A stretch of DNA of 64,000 bases from Marinobacter guineae (GCF_002744735.1 NZ_KZ319341.1:607848-671847); one strand, 5' to 3'; shown: positions 36,937 to 50,269, numbered from the stretch's first letter. Program-made: numbers and translations. Notes: generated by a model not told the origin, from the sequence alone.

Positions 36937-37039
36937 GTCAGCGGGTGGGGCGTTCCGAAAATGTGCGGAGCCAGGGATGGCGGAGCCAAGCGTACACGGA
37001 CGTATTCACAGCGTTTTTCGGAACGCCCCACCCGCTGAC
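36937..37039. repeat. Long palindromic element, copy 2 (plus orientation)
   Basis: Two perfectly complementary 25-nt arms (36937-36961 and 37015-37039) flank a 53-nt centre beginning with the 26-nt core shared with copy 1. The arm sequences differ from copy 1 in most of their length but each is complementary to its own partner; both contain a GGG(C/T)GGGG block. The right arm ends 44 bp after the thyA stop, so any thyA readthrough RNA would contain it. Confidence 0.85.
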
Positions 37040-37082
37040 TTGCCACCTCAAAATCGAGCGGACCGCCAACCCGGACAGAGAG

Positions 37083-37922
37083 TCAAATCGCGATAGGAGC
37101 TTTAATCCCGGGAAAAGGGTCATACCCCTCAAACTCGAAGTCCTCCAGCTCGTACTCGAAGATACTCGCCGGCTTACGCTTGATGACCAGACTCGGCAAA
37201 GCCTTTGGCTCCCGCTTCAGTTGCTCGAAGACAATGTCCTCAGTCAGGTGGTTCTGATACAGATGGCAGTCGCCGAATGTGTGGACGAACTCACCCACTT
37301 CCAGATCACACTGCTGAGCGATCATGTGAGTCAGCAGGGCATAGGACGCGATATTGAACGGCACCCCCAGGAACAGGTCCGCGCTGCGCTGGTAAAGCTG
37401 GCACGAGAGTTTGCCGTCAGCCACGTAGAACTGGAACAGACAGTGGCAGGGCGCCAGAGCCATACGGCCCTCGCGAACGTTATCCTGGGGACCGATGGAC
37501 TCGTCCGGGAGCTCCGCCGGGTTCCAGGCGGAGACAATCAGGCGGCGCGAATTCGGTTTGTTGCGAATCTGTTCGATCACCTCGCTGATCTGGTCGACTA
37601 CCTCGCCATTCGGGCACTCCCAGCTACGCCATTGTTTGCCATAGATGGGGCCAAGCTCGCCGTTCTCCAGTGCCCATTCATTCCAGATGGATACCTTGCG
37701 TTCTTTCAGCCAGGTGTTGTCGGTGGAGCCCCGGAGGAACCAGAGCAGTTCATAGATAATGCTGCGCAGGTGGACTTTCTTGGTGGTTACCAGGGGAAAG
37801 CCGTCCTGAAGATTGAACCGTATCTGGCGGCCGAAGACCGACCGGGTGCCCACACCGGTACGGTCACCTTTGTTAAATCCTTTGTCGACAACGTCTTGCA
37901 TCAGGTCGAGGTAGACTTTCAT
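37083..37922 (-). CDS. thyA: ThyA thymidylate synthase
   Basis: A 279-residue enzyme methylating dUMP to dTMP with methylenetetrahydrofolate. Motifs are [60 protein letters not shown] with the catalytic Cys, and [20 protein letters not shown]. It overlaps the upstream lgt stop by four bases, a conserved lgt-thyA pairing. Confidence 0.98.
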   Translation of the reverse strand: MKVYLDLMQDVVDKGFNKGDRTGVGTRSVFGRQIRFNLQDGFPLVTTKKVHLRSIIYELLWFLRGSTDNTWLKERKVSIWNEWALENGELGPIYGKQWRSWECPNGEVVDQISEVIEQIRNKPNSRRLIVSAWNPAELPDESIGPQDNVREGRMALAPCHCLFQFYVADGKLSCQLYQRSADLFLGVPFNIASYALLTHMIAQQCDLEVGEFVHTFGDCHLYQNHLTEDIVFEQLKREPKALPSLVIKRKPASIFEYELEDFEFEGYDPFPGIKAPIAI

Positions 37923-38707
37923 TCGGCTTTTCTCCGATAGGCAATAAACATAAGGGCAGCGCCTGCAATAATCATCGGGAAGGAAAGTACCTGCCCCATG
38001 GTGAGCCAGTCAAAGGCCAGGTAACCCAGTTGTGGGTCTGGCTGGCGCACAAATTCCACCACGAAGCGGAAAACGCCGTAGCAGATCAGGAACAGGCCCG
38101 ACACCGCCATTCTGGGCCGTTGCCGAGAGGAGAACCACCACAGGATGACAAACAGAGCAACGCCTTCCAGGGCAAACTGGTAGAGCTGGGAGGGGTGACG
38201 GGCCAGGGAATCCGGTGCGGTGCGGAACACCATGCCCCAGGCAACGTCCGTGGGTTTGCCCCACAACTCGCCGTTAATAAAGTTTCCTATCCGGCCGGCG
38301 CCAAGCCCCACCGGCACCAGTGGTGCGACAAAATCGGCCAGACGCCAGAAGCCGGAACCAACCTTTCGCCCGTACCACCACATGGCAAACATAACGCCCA
38401 ACAAACCGCCATGGAAGGACATACCACCTTCCCAGACTCGCAGTAGCCAGAGCGGGTCTGCCAGAAAAGCATCAAAATTGTAAAACAGCACATAACCCAG
38501 GCGACCGCCAAGAATGACGCCCAGTGCAAGGTAAAACAGCAGATCTCCCATTTGTTCTTCGTTGATAGGAGACCAGGGCTTGCGAGTGCGGATCCGGCCG
38601 AGCCACCAGCCGGCGACAAAGCCCACCAGATAGGTCAGGCCGTACCAGTGGATCTTGAGGGGGCCAATGGCAATGGCCACCGGATCAATCTGGGGGTGTT
38701 GCAGCAT
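37919..38707 (-). CDS. lgt: Lgt prolipoprotein diacylglyceryl transferase
   Basis: A 262-residue inner-membrane enzyme with about seven helices that attaches diacylglycerol to the lipobox Cys of prolipoproteins, the first step of lipoprotein maturation. It has [42 protein letters not shown] and the Lgt signature [13 protein letters not shown]. Substrates in this window would include RlpA and the lipoprotein at the left edge. It overlaps thyA by four bases (ATGA). Confidence 0.98.
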   Translation of the reverse strand: MLQHPQIDPVAIAIGPLKIHWYGLTYLVGFVAGWWLGRIRTRKPWSPINEEQMGDLLFYLALGVILGGRLGYVLFYNFDAFLADPLWLLRVWEGGMSFHGGLLGVMFAMWWYGRKVGSGFWRLADFVAPLVPVGLGAGRIGNFINGELWGKPTDVAWGMVFRTAPDSLARHPSQLYQFALEGVALFVILWWFSSRQRPRMAVSGLFLICYGVFRFVVEFVRQPDPQLGYLAFDWLTMGQVLSFPMIIAGAALMFIAYRRKAE

Positions 38708-38717
38708 CGATAACCTC

Positions 38718-39515
38718 TCAACTCAGGAAAAAACGGAGACCCACCAGCAAAAGCATGATGGAAAAAATACGCTTGAGAACCCGGGGGTTCAGCCGATGGG
38801 CCAGGTTGGCCCCTATCCGGGCAAAGAAAATGCTGGTGAGGATAATACCGATCAGCGCGGGCAGATGGACGAAACCGACACTCAGTTCCGGCAGAGCTGG
38901 ATTCTGCCAGCCGGTCCAGATGTTGCCGAGCGCACCGGCAATGGCAATAGGCAGGCCGCAGGCGGCGGATGTACCCACAGCCTGTTGCATGCGAACGTTG
39001 CACCAGCTCAGGTAGGGAACGGTAACTGTGCCACCACCAATCCCGAAGATGGCCGAGGCCCAGCCGATGCCTCCGCCGGCCACACCCAACCCCGCGAGGC
39101 CCGGAACATCCCGGCCGGGTTTGGGGCTCACATCAAACAACATCTTGACGGCGACGAGCGTGACAAAAACGCCAATGACCAGCTCAAGGGCCGGGCCACT
39201 CATCAACGACGCTGTCCATGCGCCAATCAGGGCTCCGACAATGATGCCCACCATCATCGGCATGAACAGATCCCAGCGCACAGCACCATGCTTGTGGTGG
39301 GAACGGATGGAACTGACCGACGTGAACACAATGGTTGCCAGTGAGGTACCCACCGCCAGGTGGGGAGCAATCTCCGGGCTGATGCCCTGGAGGCCGAAAC
39401 TGAAAATCAGTACCGGGACAATGATCAGCCCACCGCCAATGCCAAACAGACCCGCGACGGTGCCGGCAAGGGCGCCGAGGGCCAGATATGATGCAATTAC
39501 ATAAATCAGGGTCAT
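38718..39515 (-). CDS. TSUP (TauE/SafE) family permease
   Basis: A 265-residue membrane protein with about eight helices. [20 protein letters not shown] and the second-half repeat [20 protein letters not shown] are the two internally repeated signatures of the TauE/SafE sulfite/organosulfonate exporter family. The substrate is unknown. It precedes lgt by 10 bp on the same strand. Confidence 0.93.
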   Translation of the reverse strand: MTLIYVIASYLALGALAGTVAGLFGIGGGLIIVPVLIFSFGLQGISPEIAPHLAVGTSLATIVFTSVSSIRSHHKHGAVRWDLFMPMMVGIIVGALIGAWTASLMSGPALELVIGVFVTLVAVKMLFDVSPKPGRDVPGLAGLGVAGGGIGWASAIFGIGGGTVTVPYLSWCNVRMQQAVGTSAACGLPIAIAGALGNIWTGWQNPALPELSVGFVHLPALIGIILTSIFFARIGANLAHRLNPRVLKRIFSIMLLLVGLRFFLS

Positions 39516-39603
39516 AGTTTGTCACACACCCGGAAAAACCAAGGCTGGTATGATACACAGCGCAAGAGTCAACTTCATTAACTCCGGGAGCCCACCCTCA
39601 ACC

Positions 39604-40377
39604 ATGTGCCTGATCGCCTTTAGCCTTGGCCAGAACCCTCATTTCCCACTGGTTGTCGCGGCAAACCGGGATGAATTTTTCCGTCGCCCCACCGCCGCCA
39701 TGGACTGGTGGACCACTGATACAGGCACCCGGGTGCTGGCCGGCAGAGATCTCCAGTCCTGGGGTACCTGGCTTGCAATCTCAGCGGAAGGTGATGTCAG
39801 CGCCGTTACCAACGTGCGGGAAGGCACTTCGGAAACCGGCCGTATCAGCCGGGGTGAACTGCCCTTGCGGGCACTCACAGAGTCGCGGAGCGAGCTTGAA
39901 GGCTACCTGCTCGATAATGCCGACCACTACTCCGGCTTCAACCTCGTACACGTGACCGCCCGGGACGGCTGGTACTTCAGTAACCGGGACGCTCACCCCG
40001 GCCGGCATATCCACCGCGGCGTTTATGGACTCAGCAACCATCTCCTGCAAACCCCCTGGCCCAAACTGCTGCGCCTGCGACAGGCCGCTGGTGATGCCGT
40101 TGTCGCAGCCGGAGTCGATGCGGGTGCCCTGCACGATGAGCTCGTCACCCTGCTCCAGGACACCACTCCGGCCCCTGACCGGTTGTTGCCCGACACCGGA
40201 GTGGGGATTGACACCGAACGATTTCTCTCGTCTCCCTTCATTGTCGGCTCAGACTACGGCACCCGGGCGACGACTGTGATCAGCGTTTCCGACACCGGAG
40301 AAATTCACGTTACCGAACAGAGCTGGGGACCGGATGCCGAAACCGGTGAACGCCGTCACTTCCACTGGCAGCGGTAG
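39604..40377 (+). CDS. NRDE (TANGO2-like) family protein
   Basis: A 257-residue protein starting MCLIAF with the NRDE motif at 21-24 (AANRDEFFRRP), as in the NRDE/TANGO2 family. Cys2, exposed after Met removal, recalls N-terminal nucleophile hydrolases. TANGO2 is implicated in heme or lipid handling, but the bacterial role is unknown. The ATG at 39604 is the conserved start; in-frame sequence upstream is not expected to be translated. Confidence 0.9.
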   Translation: MCLIAFSLGQNPHFPLVVAANRDEFFRRPTAAMDWWTTDTGTRVLAGRDLQSWGTWLAISAEGDVSAVTNVREGTSETGRISRGELPLRALTESRSELEGYLLDNADHYSGFNLVHVTARDGWYFSNRDAHPGRHIHRGVYGLSNHLLQTPWPKLLRLRQAAGDAVVAAGVDAGALHDELVTLLQDTTPAPDRLLPDTGVGIDTERFLSSPFIVGSDYGTRATTVISVSDTGEIHVTEQSWGPDAETGERRHFHWQR

Positions 40378-40432
40378 CGAGCAAGCTCTGGTATAATTCG
40401 CGAAATTCCGCCACCCGATCGGAGGGCCCCTG

Positions 40433-40687
40433 ATGGCCGGTGAACAAGGCGCCACATCTATAGCTGATTTTGAAAAATCCCTTGATGAACTGGAAAAGCT
40501 GGTTCGCGATCTGGAACAGGGGGAGCTGTCTCTCGAGCAGTCTCTGACAGCCTTTGAACGCGGCGTCAAACTGACCCGTGAATGTCAGCAGGCCCTGAAA
40601 AGTGCCGAGCAGCGCGTCGAGCAGCTGGTTCAGAACAGCGATGGCACCCTGGAAACCCGTCCGTTTTCTCCGGACGACGCAGACTGA
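40433..40687 (+). CDS. xseB: XseB exonuclease VII small subunit
   Basis: An 84-residue helical protein that assembles with XseA to degrade single-stranded [23 protein letters not shown] and [20 protein letters not shown] are characteristic. GGAGG lies about 8 nt before the ATG. The stop overlaps the ispA start by one base (TGATG). Confidence 0.97.
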   Translation: MAGEQGATSIADFEKSLDELEKLVRDLEQGELSLEQSLTAFERGVKLTRECQQALKSAEQRVEQLVQNSDGTLETRPFSPDDAD

Positions 40688-41583
40688 TGACCGGACAAAA
40701 CCAGCTTGCAGTGGACTTTCTCGAAACCTGCCGGGCCCGCGTAGACGCGGAACTGGACCGGTGCATTGAACAGGATTCGGCATCAGGGCGCCTGCAGGAA
40801 GCCATGCGTTACAGCGTTCTGGGCGGCGGTAAACGAATCCGACCCGCCCTGTGCCTGGCCGCCGCCAGGGCTCTGGGCCAGTCCGGTGACCAGGCCCTGA
40901 TTCCCGCCTGTGCGGTGGAACTGGTCCATGCCTATTCATTGATTCACGATGACCTTCCCGCCATGGATGACGACGAACTCCGGCGTGGGCGCCCCACCAC
41001 CCACATCGCCTTTGATGAAGCGACCGCCATTCTGGCCGGGGATGCCCTCCAGGCGCTGGCGTTTGGCTGGCTGGCAGAGGCTCCGGGGTTGTCTGAGTCG
41101 GCGCGCCTGGCCATGGTGCAGGAACTCGCTGGCGCCAGCGGCCACAGGGGCATGGTCGGTGGTCAGGCAATCGATCTTGAATCCGTCGGCAAAACCCTCG
41201 CGCTGAGCCAGCTGGAGACCATGCACCGTCACAAAACCGGCGCATTGATCGAAGCCAGCGTCCGGATTGGCGCGATCACCGCGCCCTCGGTCAGCAAACA
41301 GGCACTGGCGTCGCTGACCCGCTATGCCAAGGCCCTTGGCCTGGCTTTCCAGGTCCAGGATGACTTGCTGGACATCGAAGGGGACACCGAAGTGATTGGC
41401 AAACCCCAGGGCTCGGACGCCGCCCGGTCCAAACCCACCTACCCCGCCCTGCTTGGCGTCGCCGGTGCCAGAGAGCATCTGGCGGATCTGCTTGAGACCG
41501 CGCAGCAAAGCCTCCGGGAGTTCGGTCCCGAAGCAGACCCGTTGCGGGCAATGGCCGATTACGTGGTGGCAAGAACCCATTGA
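40687..41583 (+). CDS. ispA: IspA farnesyl diphosphate synthase
   Basis: A 298-residue polyprenyl synthase making farnesyl diphosphate from IPP and DMAPP. It has LGGGKRIRPALCLAAA, the first Asp-rich motif DDLPAMDDD (88-96) and the second, QVQDDLLDIEGD (about 222-233). The ATG at 40687 overlaps the xseB stop. Farnesyl diphosphate feeds undecaprenyl phosphate (used by MraY and MurG in this window) and ubiquinone (UbiX). Confidence 0.98.
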   Translation: MTGQNQLAVDFLETCRARVDAELDRCIEQDSASGRLQEAMRYSVLGGGKRIRPALCLAAARALGQSGDQALIPACAVELVHAYSLIHDDLPAMDDDELRRGRPTTHIAFDEATAILAGDALQALAFGWLAEAPGLSESARLAMVQELAGASGHRGMVGGQAIDLESVGKTLALSQLETMHRHKTGALIEASVRIGAITAPSVSKQALASLTRYAKALGLAFQVQDDLLDIEGDTEVIGKPQGSDAARSKPTYPALLGVAGAREHLADLLETAQQSLREFGPEADPLRAMADYVVARTH

Positions 41584-41716
41584 ATCCCCGTGCCCCGAAG
41601 GCGCACACTGGCCTTAAATATTTTCGTAACAACTGGCCTGGCTTGTATGAAACGGGCTCCCCTGTTCCCTTATAATGCCAGTCAGTTATCGAACGTACCG
41701 GAAAAGACCCGAGCAG

Positions 41717-43648
41717 ATGCAGGATACTTATATTTTCAAGGAAATCCCGTCACAGCGGCCCAATACTCCGCTGCTGGACCGGGTTGATGCACCGGCCCAG
41801 CTGCGCGAGCTGGCTCCGGAACAGCTGACCCAGCTGGCCCGTGAACTCAGAGCGTTCCTGTTGTGGTCTGTGGGCCAGACCGGAGGCCATTTCGGGGCAG
41901 GTCTCGGCGTGCTCGAACTTACCGTTGCCCTTCACTATGTCTTCAACACTCCCACTGACCGTCTGGTCTGGGATGTCGGTCACCAGGCTTACCCCCACAA
42001 GATTCTGACCGGACGGCGGGAGGCTATGGGCAGCATCCGGCGCAAGGGAGGGCTTGCCGGCTTTCCCAAACGGGCCGAAAGTGAATACGACACCTTCGGC
42101 GTAGGCCACTCCAGCACATCCATCAGCGCCGCCTTGGGCATGGCCATTGCCGCCCGCCTGCAACGAACCGGCCGGAAAAGCATTGCGGTGATCGGCGACG
42201 GCGCCATGACCGCCGGCATGGCATTCGAGGCTCTGAATCATGCCGGCCACCTGCACGCCGACATGCTGGTGATTCTGAACGACAATGACATGTCGATTTC
42301 CCATAACGTCGGGGGGCTGTCCAACTACTTTGCCAAGCTGCTGTCCAGCCGTACCTATAACCAGGTTCGCGACAGCAGCAAGAAAGTCCTTCAGGGCGCA
42401 CCGCACCTGATGGCCCTTGCGAAAAAGACTGAAGAGCATTTCAAGGGCATGATTGCGCCAGGCACCTTGTTTGAAGAGCTGGGATTCAATTACATCGGGC
42501 CCATTGATGGCCATGACCTGCCTCTGCTGGTTGAAACCCTGGAAAACATCCGAGAGCTTGAAGGCCCGCAGTTCCTGCATGTGGTGACTACCAAAGGCAA
42601 AGGCTTTGCGCCGGCAGAGGCCGACCCGATTGGGTATCACGCCATCAACAAGATCGACCCTGTGCCGCCAAGCAAACCCGAGCCGATCAAACCAAAGCCC
42701 GCGAAGCCCAAGTACGCCAACGTCTTCGGCCAGTGGCTGTATGATTCGGCGGAGCAGGATGAACGGGTGGTCGGCATCACCCCGGCCATGTGTGAAGGCT
42801 CCGACCTGCTGGCCTTCTCACAGCGGTTCCCGGATCGCTATTTCGATGTTGCGATTGCCGAACAGCACGCCGTCACCCTCGCGGCCGGCCTGGCCTGTGA
42901 TGGCGCAAAGCCGGTGGTTGCAATCTACTCCACCTTCCTGCAGCGCGCCTACGACCAGCTGATCCACGATGTTGCCATCCAGAATCTGGATGTGCTGTTT
43001 GCCATCGATCGCGCTGGCCTGGTGGGCGAGGACGGCCCCACCCACGCCGGGGCCTTCGATATCAGCTACCTGCGATGCATACCGAATATGGTGGTGATGA
43101 CCCCGTCCGATGAAAACGAAACCCGTCAGATGCTGCAGACTGGCATGTTGTATGAGGGCCCTGCTTCGGTTCGTTACCCGAGGGGAACCGGGCCGGGCGC
43201 CGAGATCCGGCAGGCGCTGACACCAATGGAAATCGGCAAGGGCCGGACTGTGCGTGCTGGCAAAGGGGTGGCCATTCTCAACTTCGGCACCCTGCTGGCA
43301 CCTGCCCTGGAGGCCGCCGAAGCACTGGGAGCGACTGTGGCAGATATGCGTTTCGTCAAACCCCTCGACGAGGAACTGGTGCTGGAACTTGCCGAACAGC
43401 ACGAGCTGCTGGTGACCCTGGAAGAAAACGCCGTTGCCGGGGGTGCCGGCAGTGCTGTCACCGAATTCCTGAACCGCCATCAGGTATCCATGCCGATGCT
43501 GCAACTGGGGCTGCCAGACACCTTCATGGACCACGGCAAGCATGGCGAATTGCTGGCGGATTGCGGTCTGGACGCTGCAGGAATCGAAGCGTCAATTGCC
43601 GCGCGAATAGAAACCCTTCGGCACCAGAATCTGAAAGTCGTCAAATAA
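41717..43648 (+). CDS. dxs: Dxs 1-deoxy-D-xylulose-5-phosphate synthase
   Basis: A 643-residue thiamine-diphosphate enzyme condensing pyruvate and glyceraldehyde 3-phosphate, the entry step of the MEP isoprenoid pathway. It has [18 protein letters not shown], the ThDP motif [18 protein letters not shown], and the transketolase-like [20 protein letters not shown]. The ATG at 41717 ([11 protein letters not shown]) is the family start. It follows ispA by 133 bp and ends before a terminator. Confidence 0.97.
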   Translation: MQDTYIFKEIPSQRPNTPLLDRVDAPAQLRELAPEQLTQLARELRAFLLWSVGQTGGHFGAGLGVLELTVALHYVFNTPTDRLVWDVGHQAYPHKILTGRREAMGSIRRKGGLAGFPKRAESEYDTFGVGHSSTSISAALGMAIAARLQRTGRKSIAVIGDGAMTAGMAFEALNHAGHLHADMLVILNDNDMSISHNVGGLSNYFAKLLSSRTYNQVRDSSKKVLQGAPHLMALAKKTEEHFKGMIAPGTLFEELGFNYIGPIDGHDLPLLVETLENIRELEGPQFLHVVTTKGKGFAPAEADPIGYHAINKIDPVPPSKPEPIKPKPAKPKYANVFGQWLYDSAEQDERVVGITPAMCEGSDLLAFSQRFPDRYFDVAIAEQHAVTLAAGLACDGAKPVVAIYSTFLQRAYDQLIHDVAIQNLDVLFAIDRAGLVGEDGPTHAGAFDISYLRCIPNMVVMTPSDENETRQMLQTGMLYEGPASVRYPRGTGPGAEIRQALTPMEIGKGRTVRAGKGVAILNFGTLLAPALEAAEALGATVADMRFVKPLDEELVLELAEQHELLVTLEENAVAGGAGSAVTEFLNRHQVSMPMLQLGLPDTFMDHGKHGELLADCGLDAAGIEASIAARIETLRHQNLKVVK

Positions 43649-43677
43649 ACAAACCCTGGTGCCTGAAACGCAAAAAA

Positions 43678-43701
43678 GCCCGCGACTGTCGCGGGCTTTT
43701 T
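43678..43701. terminator. Bidirectional rho-independent terminator between dxs and ribA
   Basis: An 8-bp GC-rich stem (43678-43685 with 43689-43696), extended by A/T pairs, has a 3-nt loop, five T after it and six A before it. It serves convergent dxs and ribA. Confidence 0.9.
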
Positions 43702-43711
43702 AAATTCTGGT

Positions 43712-44350
43712 TCACGCCTCGGGGTCGTCGTCCTGGTGCGTTTCCAGCCAGTGCCCAAGCTTGCTCTGCTTGGTATTGAGGTAATGCTCGTTGTGAGGGT
43801 TACGACCAACGTGGAGAGGCATCCGCTCGACAATCTCGATGCCGTAAGACGAGAGGGCCTTCACCTTTCTCGGGTTGTTGGTCATCAGTCGCAGGCTCTT
43901 GATACCCAGATGCTCCAGCATGTCCTTGCACATGCTGTAATCACGCAGATCGGCGGCAAATCCCAGGCGCTCATTGGCCTCTACCGTGTCGGCACCCTGA
44001 TCCTGCAGGTGATAGGCGCGAATCTTGTTCAGAAGCCCGATGCCCCGGCCCTCCTGGCGCAGATACATCAGGATGCCGCGACCTTCACGGGCAATACTGC
44101 GCAGGGCTTCCTCGAGCTGATAGCCACAGTCGCAACGCATGCTGTAGAGAGCATCACCGGTAAGGCACTCGGAGTGAGTGCGGGCAAGCATGGGTTCGTC
44201 ACTGTCCAGATCGCCCAGAGTCAGGGCAACGTGCTCCTTTCCGGTGTCCGGTTCTTCGAAGCCATGCATGTCAAACACCCCGAACGGGGTCGGCAACCGG
44301 CAGGTCTGGATGTAACGAACAGCCACAGTGGTTCCTCGTGGTTCAGTCAT
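43712..44350 (-). CDS. ribA: RibA GTP cyclohydrolase II
   Basis: A 212-residue zinc enzyme opening GTP in the first step of riboflavin synthesis. Zinc ligands Cys62, Cys73 and Cys75 are in [36 protein letters not shown] carries the catalytic region and [11 protein letters not shown] the C-terminal signature. It is a single-domain RibA, not fused to RibB. The ATG at 44350 was chosen; no clear ribosome-binding site is visible. Confidence 0.97.
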   Translation of the reverse strand: MTEPRGTTVAVRYIQTCRLPTPFGVFDMHGFEEPDTGKEHVALTLGDLDSDEPMLARTHSECLTGDALYSMRCDCGYQLEEALRSIAREGRGILMYLRQEGRGIGLLNKIRAYHLQDQGADTVEANERLGFAADLRDYSMCKDMLEHLGIKSLRLMTNNPRKVKALSSYGIEIVERMPLHVGRNPHNEHYLNTKQSKLGHWLETHQDDDPEA

Positions 44351-44460
44351 TGGGGCCGCGCATTCTATCACGGGCCCGCCTGCTTGGCGTAGTCTCGACA
44401 CTGTAGCTCCTCCGGTATGTGCTCAGTACCGAACACTTACGAGCGCGACGACCGGCCAGA

Positions 44461-44943
44461 TCAGGACTTGTCGGCCACCCAGTGACCACTCCGGCCACCT
44501 TTCTTCTCCAGCAGGCGGACAGAACCGATTTCCATGCCCCGGTCGACAGCCTTACACATATCGTACAGGGTCAATGCTGCGACGCTCGCAGCGGTTAGCG
44601 CTTCCATCTCGACACCGGTCGGGCCGGACAGCTTGCAGCGGGTAAGAATGTGGACCGAAGCACCATCTTCGCCAGGCGTCAGCTCTACCTTGACCGAGGT
44701 GAGATTGAGGGCGTGACACAGGGGAATCAGGTCGTGAGTTGTCTTCGCTGCCATGATCCCGGCAATACGGGCCACGGCCAGGACATCGCCCTTGGGGTGC
44801 TCACCATCCACAATCATGTTCAGGGTCTCCGGCGCCATTCGAATGGTTGCCTCGGCGCGGGCCTCCCGTTCGGTGGCGGCCTTATCGGTCACATCCACCA
44901 TACGGGCTTCGCCCTTGTCATCAAGATGGGTCAGTTTGCTCAC
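44461..44943 (-). CDS. moaC: MoaC cyclic pyranopterin monophosphate synthase
   Basis: A 160-residue enzyme of molybdenum cofactor synthesis acting after Moa[39 protein letters not shown] and [20 protein letters not shown] are typical. The GTG at 44943 was chosen because AGGAGA lies 5 nt upstream and the length then equals that of E. coli MoaC. Confidence 0.97.
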   Translation of the reverse strand: MSKLTHLDDKGEARMVDVTDKAATEREARAEATIRMAPETLNMIVDGEHPKGDVLAVARIAGIMAAKTTHDLIPLCHALNLTSVKVELTPGEDGASVHILTRCKLSGPTGVEMEALTAASVAALTLYDMCKAVDRGMEIGSVRLLEKKGGRSGHWVADKS

Positions 44944-45030
44944 AGAATCTCCTGGAATTGGTTGTGCCAGATAACAAAAATACAGGCTTATCAGCATAAC
45001 AGAGATGGGCGCAGAGGCCGCTGATAACCG

Positions 45031-46002
45031 TCAGTTTTCCGGCCACCAGAAGCTGATACCGGCGATCCCCTGCCCACCCTGTTGCCGGGCCTCGGGAAGA
45101 TCCGCAAGGGTGAGTCCGCCAAGGCCAAAGACCGGAACCGGCGCGCCGGACACCAGGGTACCAAACGCCTCCCAGCCCATGGTCGGCTCTTCGGGATGGC
45201 TTAGGGTTGGTTTGACGGGCCCGAGCGTAACGTAGTCCGCGCCAATGGCGACGGCCTGGTCAATCTCCGTCGCGTCATGGCAGGAAACACCCAGCCACGC
45301 ACTCACCGGAATCGGCCTCTCCGCCTGTTTGGCCGCTTCCCGCCAGGGCAGGTGCAGACCACAGGCACCAGGCGTGCCGTAAAAAACCTCTGGGGCACCG
45401 TGCACGATCAGCCCGGCGCCTGCCGCTTCGCAAACCGGAACGGCCGCTGCCGCAAGCTGACGATAATCCGGCCCGGTCATAGCCGGGGCACGGAGCACCA
45501 CCAGTGCCTGCGAGGCACCAGCCAACCCGGACCGAAGACGCTCGATGGTCTCTCCAGCACTGGCTGCCGTTCCGGTAATCGCCAGCTGTGCTGGCAACCG
45601 CAACGCCCGGATAATAGGCCGGTTGGCAGCCGGGAAATCCTGATCCCGGAGCCGGTCAGGGTCAAGCCATTCCACCGGCTGGCCCTCACAGCCCTCAGGC
45701 TCGCCTTCAGCGGCTCTGGTCGCCCACACATCGAGGAAAACCCGCTTATCGCCATAGTCATGGCGGATACCTATTACCGGCTCCAGAGAGGCCTCAGGTA
45801 CCTTCAGGCCCGTTTCCTCAGCGATCTCACGCACCAGAGCCGCCTGAACACTTTCGCCCGGCTCCACCTTGCCACCGGGGAACTCAAGCAAGCCGCCCTG
45901 ATGCACATGGTCTGGCCGCCGGGCAATGAGCACCCGCTCATCGCGGATAATAACCGCCACGGCAACGTGGATTTCTTTCACCTGGGCTTCCCGGACTGTC
46001 AT
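45031..46002 (-). CDS. Nudix hydrolase fused to a ThiE/TenI-like domain
   Basis: A 323-residue two-domain protein. Residues about 8-130 are MutT-like with the complete Nudix box GGKVEPGESVQAALVREIAE and following ETGL. Residues about 140-323 resemble thiamine-phosphate synthase (GVSCHDATEIDQAVAIGADY, VTLGPVKPTLSHP, VFGLGGL), though whether it is catalytic is unclear. This fusion occurs next to argJ/secA in Pseudomonas relatives. The Nudix part may sanitise 8-oxo-dGTP; a thiamine-linked role is inference. The start at 46002 is two bases after the argJ stop. Confidence 0.9.
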   Translation of the reverse strand: MTVREAQVKEIHVAVAVIIRDERVLIARRPDHVHQGGLLEFPGGKVEPGESVQAALVREIAEETGLKVPEASLEPVIGIRHDYGDKRVFLDVWATRAAEGEPEGCEGQPVEWLDPDRLRDQDFPAANRPIIRALRLPAQLAITGTAASAGETIERLRSGLAGASQALVVLRAPAMTGPDYRQLAAAAVPVCEAAGAGLIVHGAPEVFYGTPGACGLHLPWREAAKQAERPIPVSAWLGVSCHDATEIDQAVAIGADYVTLGPVKPTLSHPEEPTMGWEAFGTLVSGAPVPVFGLGGLTLADLPEARQQGGQGIAGISFWWPEN

Positions 46003-46004
46003 GC

Positions 46005-47222
46005 TCAGCTGCGGTACTCGGCGTTGATGGTGACGTAATCGTGTGAGAAGTCGCAAGTCCAAACGGTTTCCCGCACTTCACCCCGCTTGAGATCAATGGC
46101 AATGGTGATCTCTTCCCGGTCCATCACCGCCTGGCCCCGGGCTTCCGAATAATCGTCTGCCCGGCCACCATTTCGCACCAGACAGACGTCCCCGAGGTAG
46201 ATTTCCAGGGCATTGAGATCCAGACCTTCAACGCCAGCGCGCCCCACCGCCGCCAGAATCCGTCCCCAGTTAGGGTCTGAGGCATACAAGGCGGTTTTCA
46301 CCAGTGGCGAATGGGCAACGGTATAGGCCACATCCAGCGCTTCCTGCTGACTGGCCGCACCACTGACGTCAATGGTGACGAACTTGGTGGCGCCTTCGCC
46401 ATCACGGACGATGGCATGCGCCAGCTCCAGATACACCTTCTGAAGAGCCTCCCTGAGCTTAGCCAGCGATGGGCTGGATTCGGTAATTTCCGGGCCACCG
46501 TACTGGCCACTGGCAATCAGCATGCAGGCGTCGTTGGTGGAAGTGTCGCCATCGATGGTAATGCGATTGAAGGTCTTCTCTCCCAACTCAGAGGCGAGAG
46601 TTTGCAGAAGCTCCGGCGCAATTCGGGCGTCGGTGGCAATAAAGCCAAGCATCGTTGCCATATTGGGGCGAATCATACCAGCGCCCTTGCTGATGCCGGA
46701 GATGGTCACCGTGTGGCCACCCAGCTCGACCTGACAGGACGCGCCCTTGGGCCTGGTGTCTGTCGTCATAATGCCACTGGCGGCCTCAGCCCAGCGGTCT
46801 TCGGCCGCACTTGCAAGAGCTTCGGGAAGCGCGCCGACAATCTTCTGAACCGGCAGCGGCTCGCCAATGACACCCGTGGAAAAAGGCAGGATCTCAGACT
46901 CACTGACGCCAGCTTCACCTGCCAGGGCCTGACAACAGGCAATAGCATCCTGCATACCCCGTTCGCCGGTTCCGGCATTGGCATTACCCGTATTGATCAG
47001 CAGGTACCGGGGCGACGCCACCGCCAGGTGCCTGCGGCTCAGCGTGACCGGTGCGGCACAGAACTGGTTTTTGGTGAAGATACCGGCAACGCGGCTTTCC
47101 GGGGCCAGCTCAAACAAAACCACATCCTTTCGCCCCGGCTTCTTGATACCGGCACTGGCAATGCCAAGCCGGACTCCGGCCACCGGATAAAACTCAGGTA
47201 AGGTTCCCGGACCTACCGCCAT
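46005..47222 (-). CDS. argJ: ArgJ ornithine acetyltransferase / N-acetylglutamate synthase
   Basis: A 405-residue enzyme that recycles acetyl between N-acetylornithine and glutamate in arginine synthesis. The precursor self-cleaves at KGAGMIRPNMATMLGF between Ala189 and Thr190, giving the Thr nucleophile of the beta chain; LINTGNANAGTGERG and TIDGDTSTND are also typical. GGAG lies 7 nt before the ATG. Whether it also makes N-acetylglutamate from acetyl-CoA cannot be told from sequence. Confidence 0.97.
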   Translation of the reverse strand: MAVGPGTLPEFYPVAGVRLGIASAGIKKPGRKDVVLFELAPESRVAGIFTKNQFCAAPVTLSRRHLAVASPRYLLINTGNANAGTGERGMQDAIACCQALAGEAGVSESEILPFSTGVIGEPLPVQKIVGALPEALASAAEDRWAEAASGIMTTDTRPKGASCQVELGGHTVTISGISKGAGMIRPNMATMLGFIATDARIAPELLQTLASELGEKTFNRITIDGDTSTNDACMLIASGQYGGPEITESSPSLAKLREALQKVYLELAHAIVRDGEGATKFVTIDVSGAASQQEALDVAYTVAHSPLVKTALYASDPNWGRILAAVGRAGVEGLDLNALEIYLGDVCLVRNGGRADDYSEARGQAVMDREEITIAIDLKRGEVRETVWTCDFSHDYVTINAEYRS

Positions 47223-47277
47223 TCTGTCACTCCTCTGTCTTTAAACCCACAAGAGACCCTACGGCCAACTCAAAACG

Positions 47278-47320
47278 AAAAAACCCGCAGCCCGCCAGTT
47301 CTTGCTGGCCGATTGCGGGT
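47278..47320 (-). terminator. Rho-independent terminator after secA
   Basis: A two-part stem (ACCCGCA/TGCGGGT outside, GCCAG/CTGGC inside) is followed on the minus strand by six T (47278-47283), 27 bp beyond the secA stop. Confidence 0.85.
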
Positions 47321-47346
47321 TCCGGACTCCCGGTCAGTTTACTGAA

Positions 47347-50085
<2,739 letters not shown>

Positions 50086-50269
50086 AGACCACTGCTTCTT
50101 TGATTAAACGGAGGAAGCCGGCATTCTAACCTTATTTTGTAACAGGACAAAAGGCAGGGCTCACACAGGCACGATTACGCCTCGACAAAGCACCGGATTC
50201 CGGAAAATAACCTGACTTACCGCTGAACGGCGAAACGAAACTGGAAGGTACAGGCGAGCCAGGGCAGGA

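Noticed and set aside
36699..37039. Possible CRISPR array in the folA-thyA gap.
   Set aside because: Only two units exist, they are in opposite orientation, and the repeated part is a core inside a palindrome rather than a direct repeat separated by spacers; no cas genes are present.
45031..46002. The Nudix-ThiE protein as two genes joined by a sequencing frameshift.
   Set aside because: The frame is continuous with a normal linker between the domains, and the same fusion is known in related bacteria.
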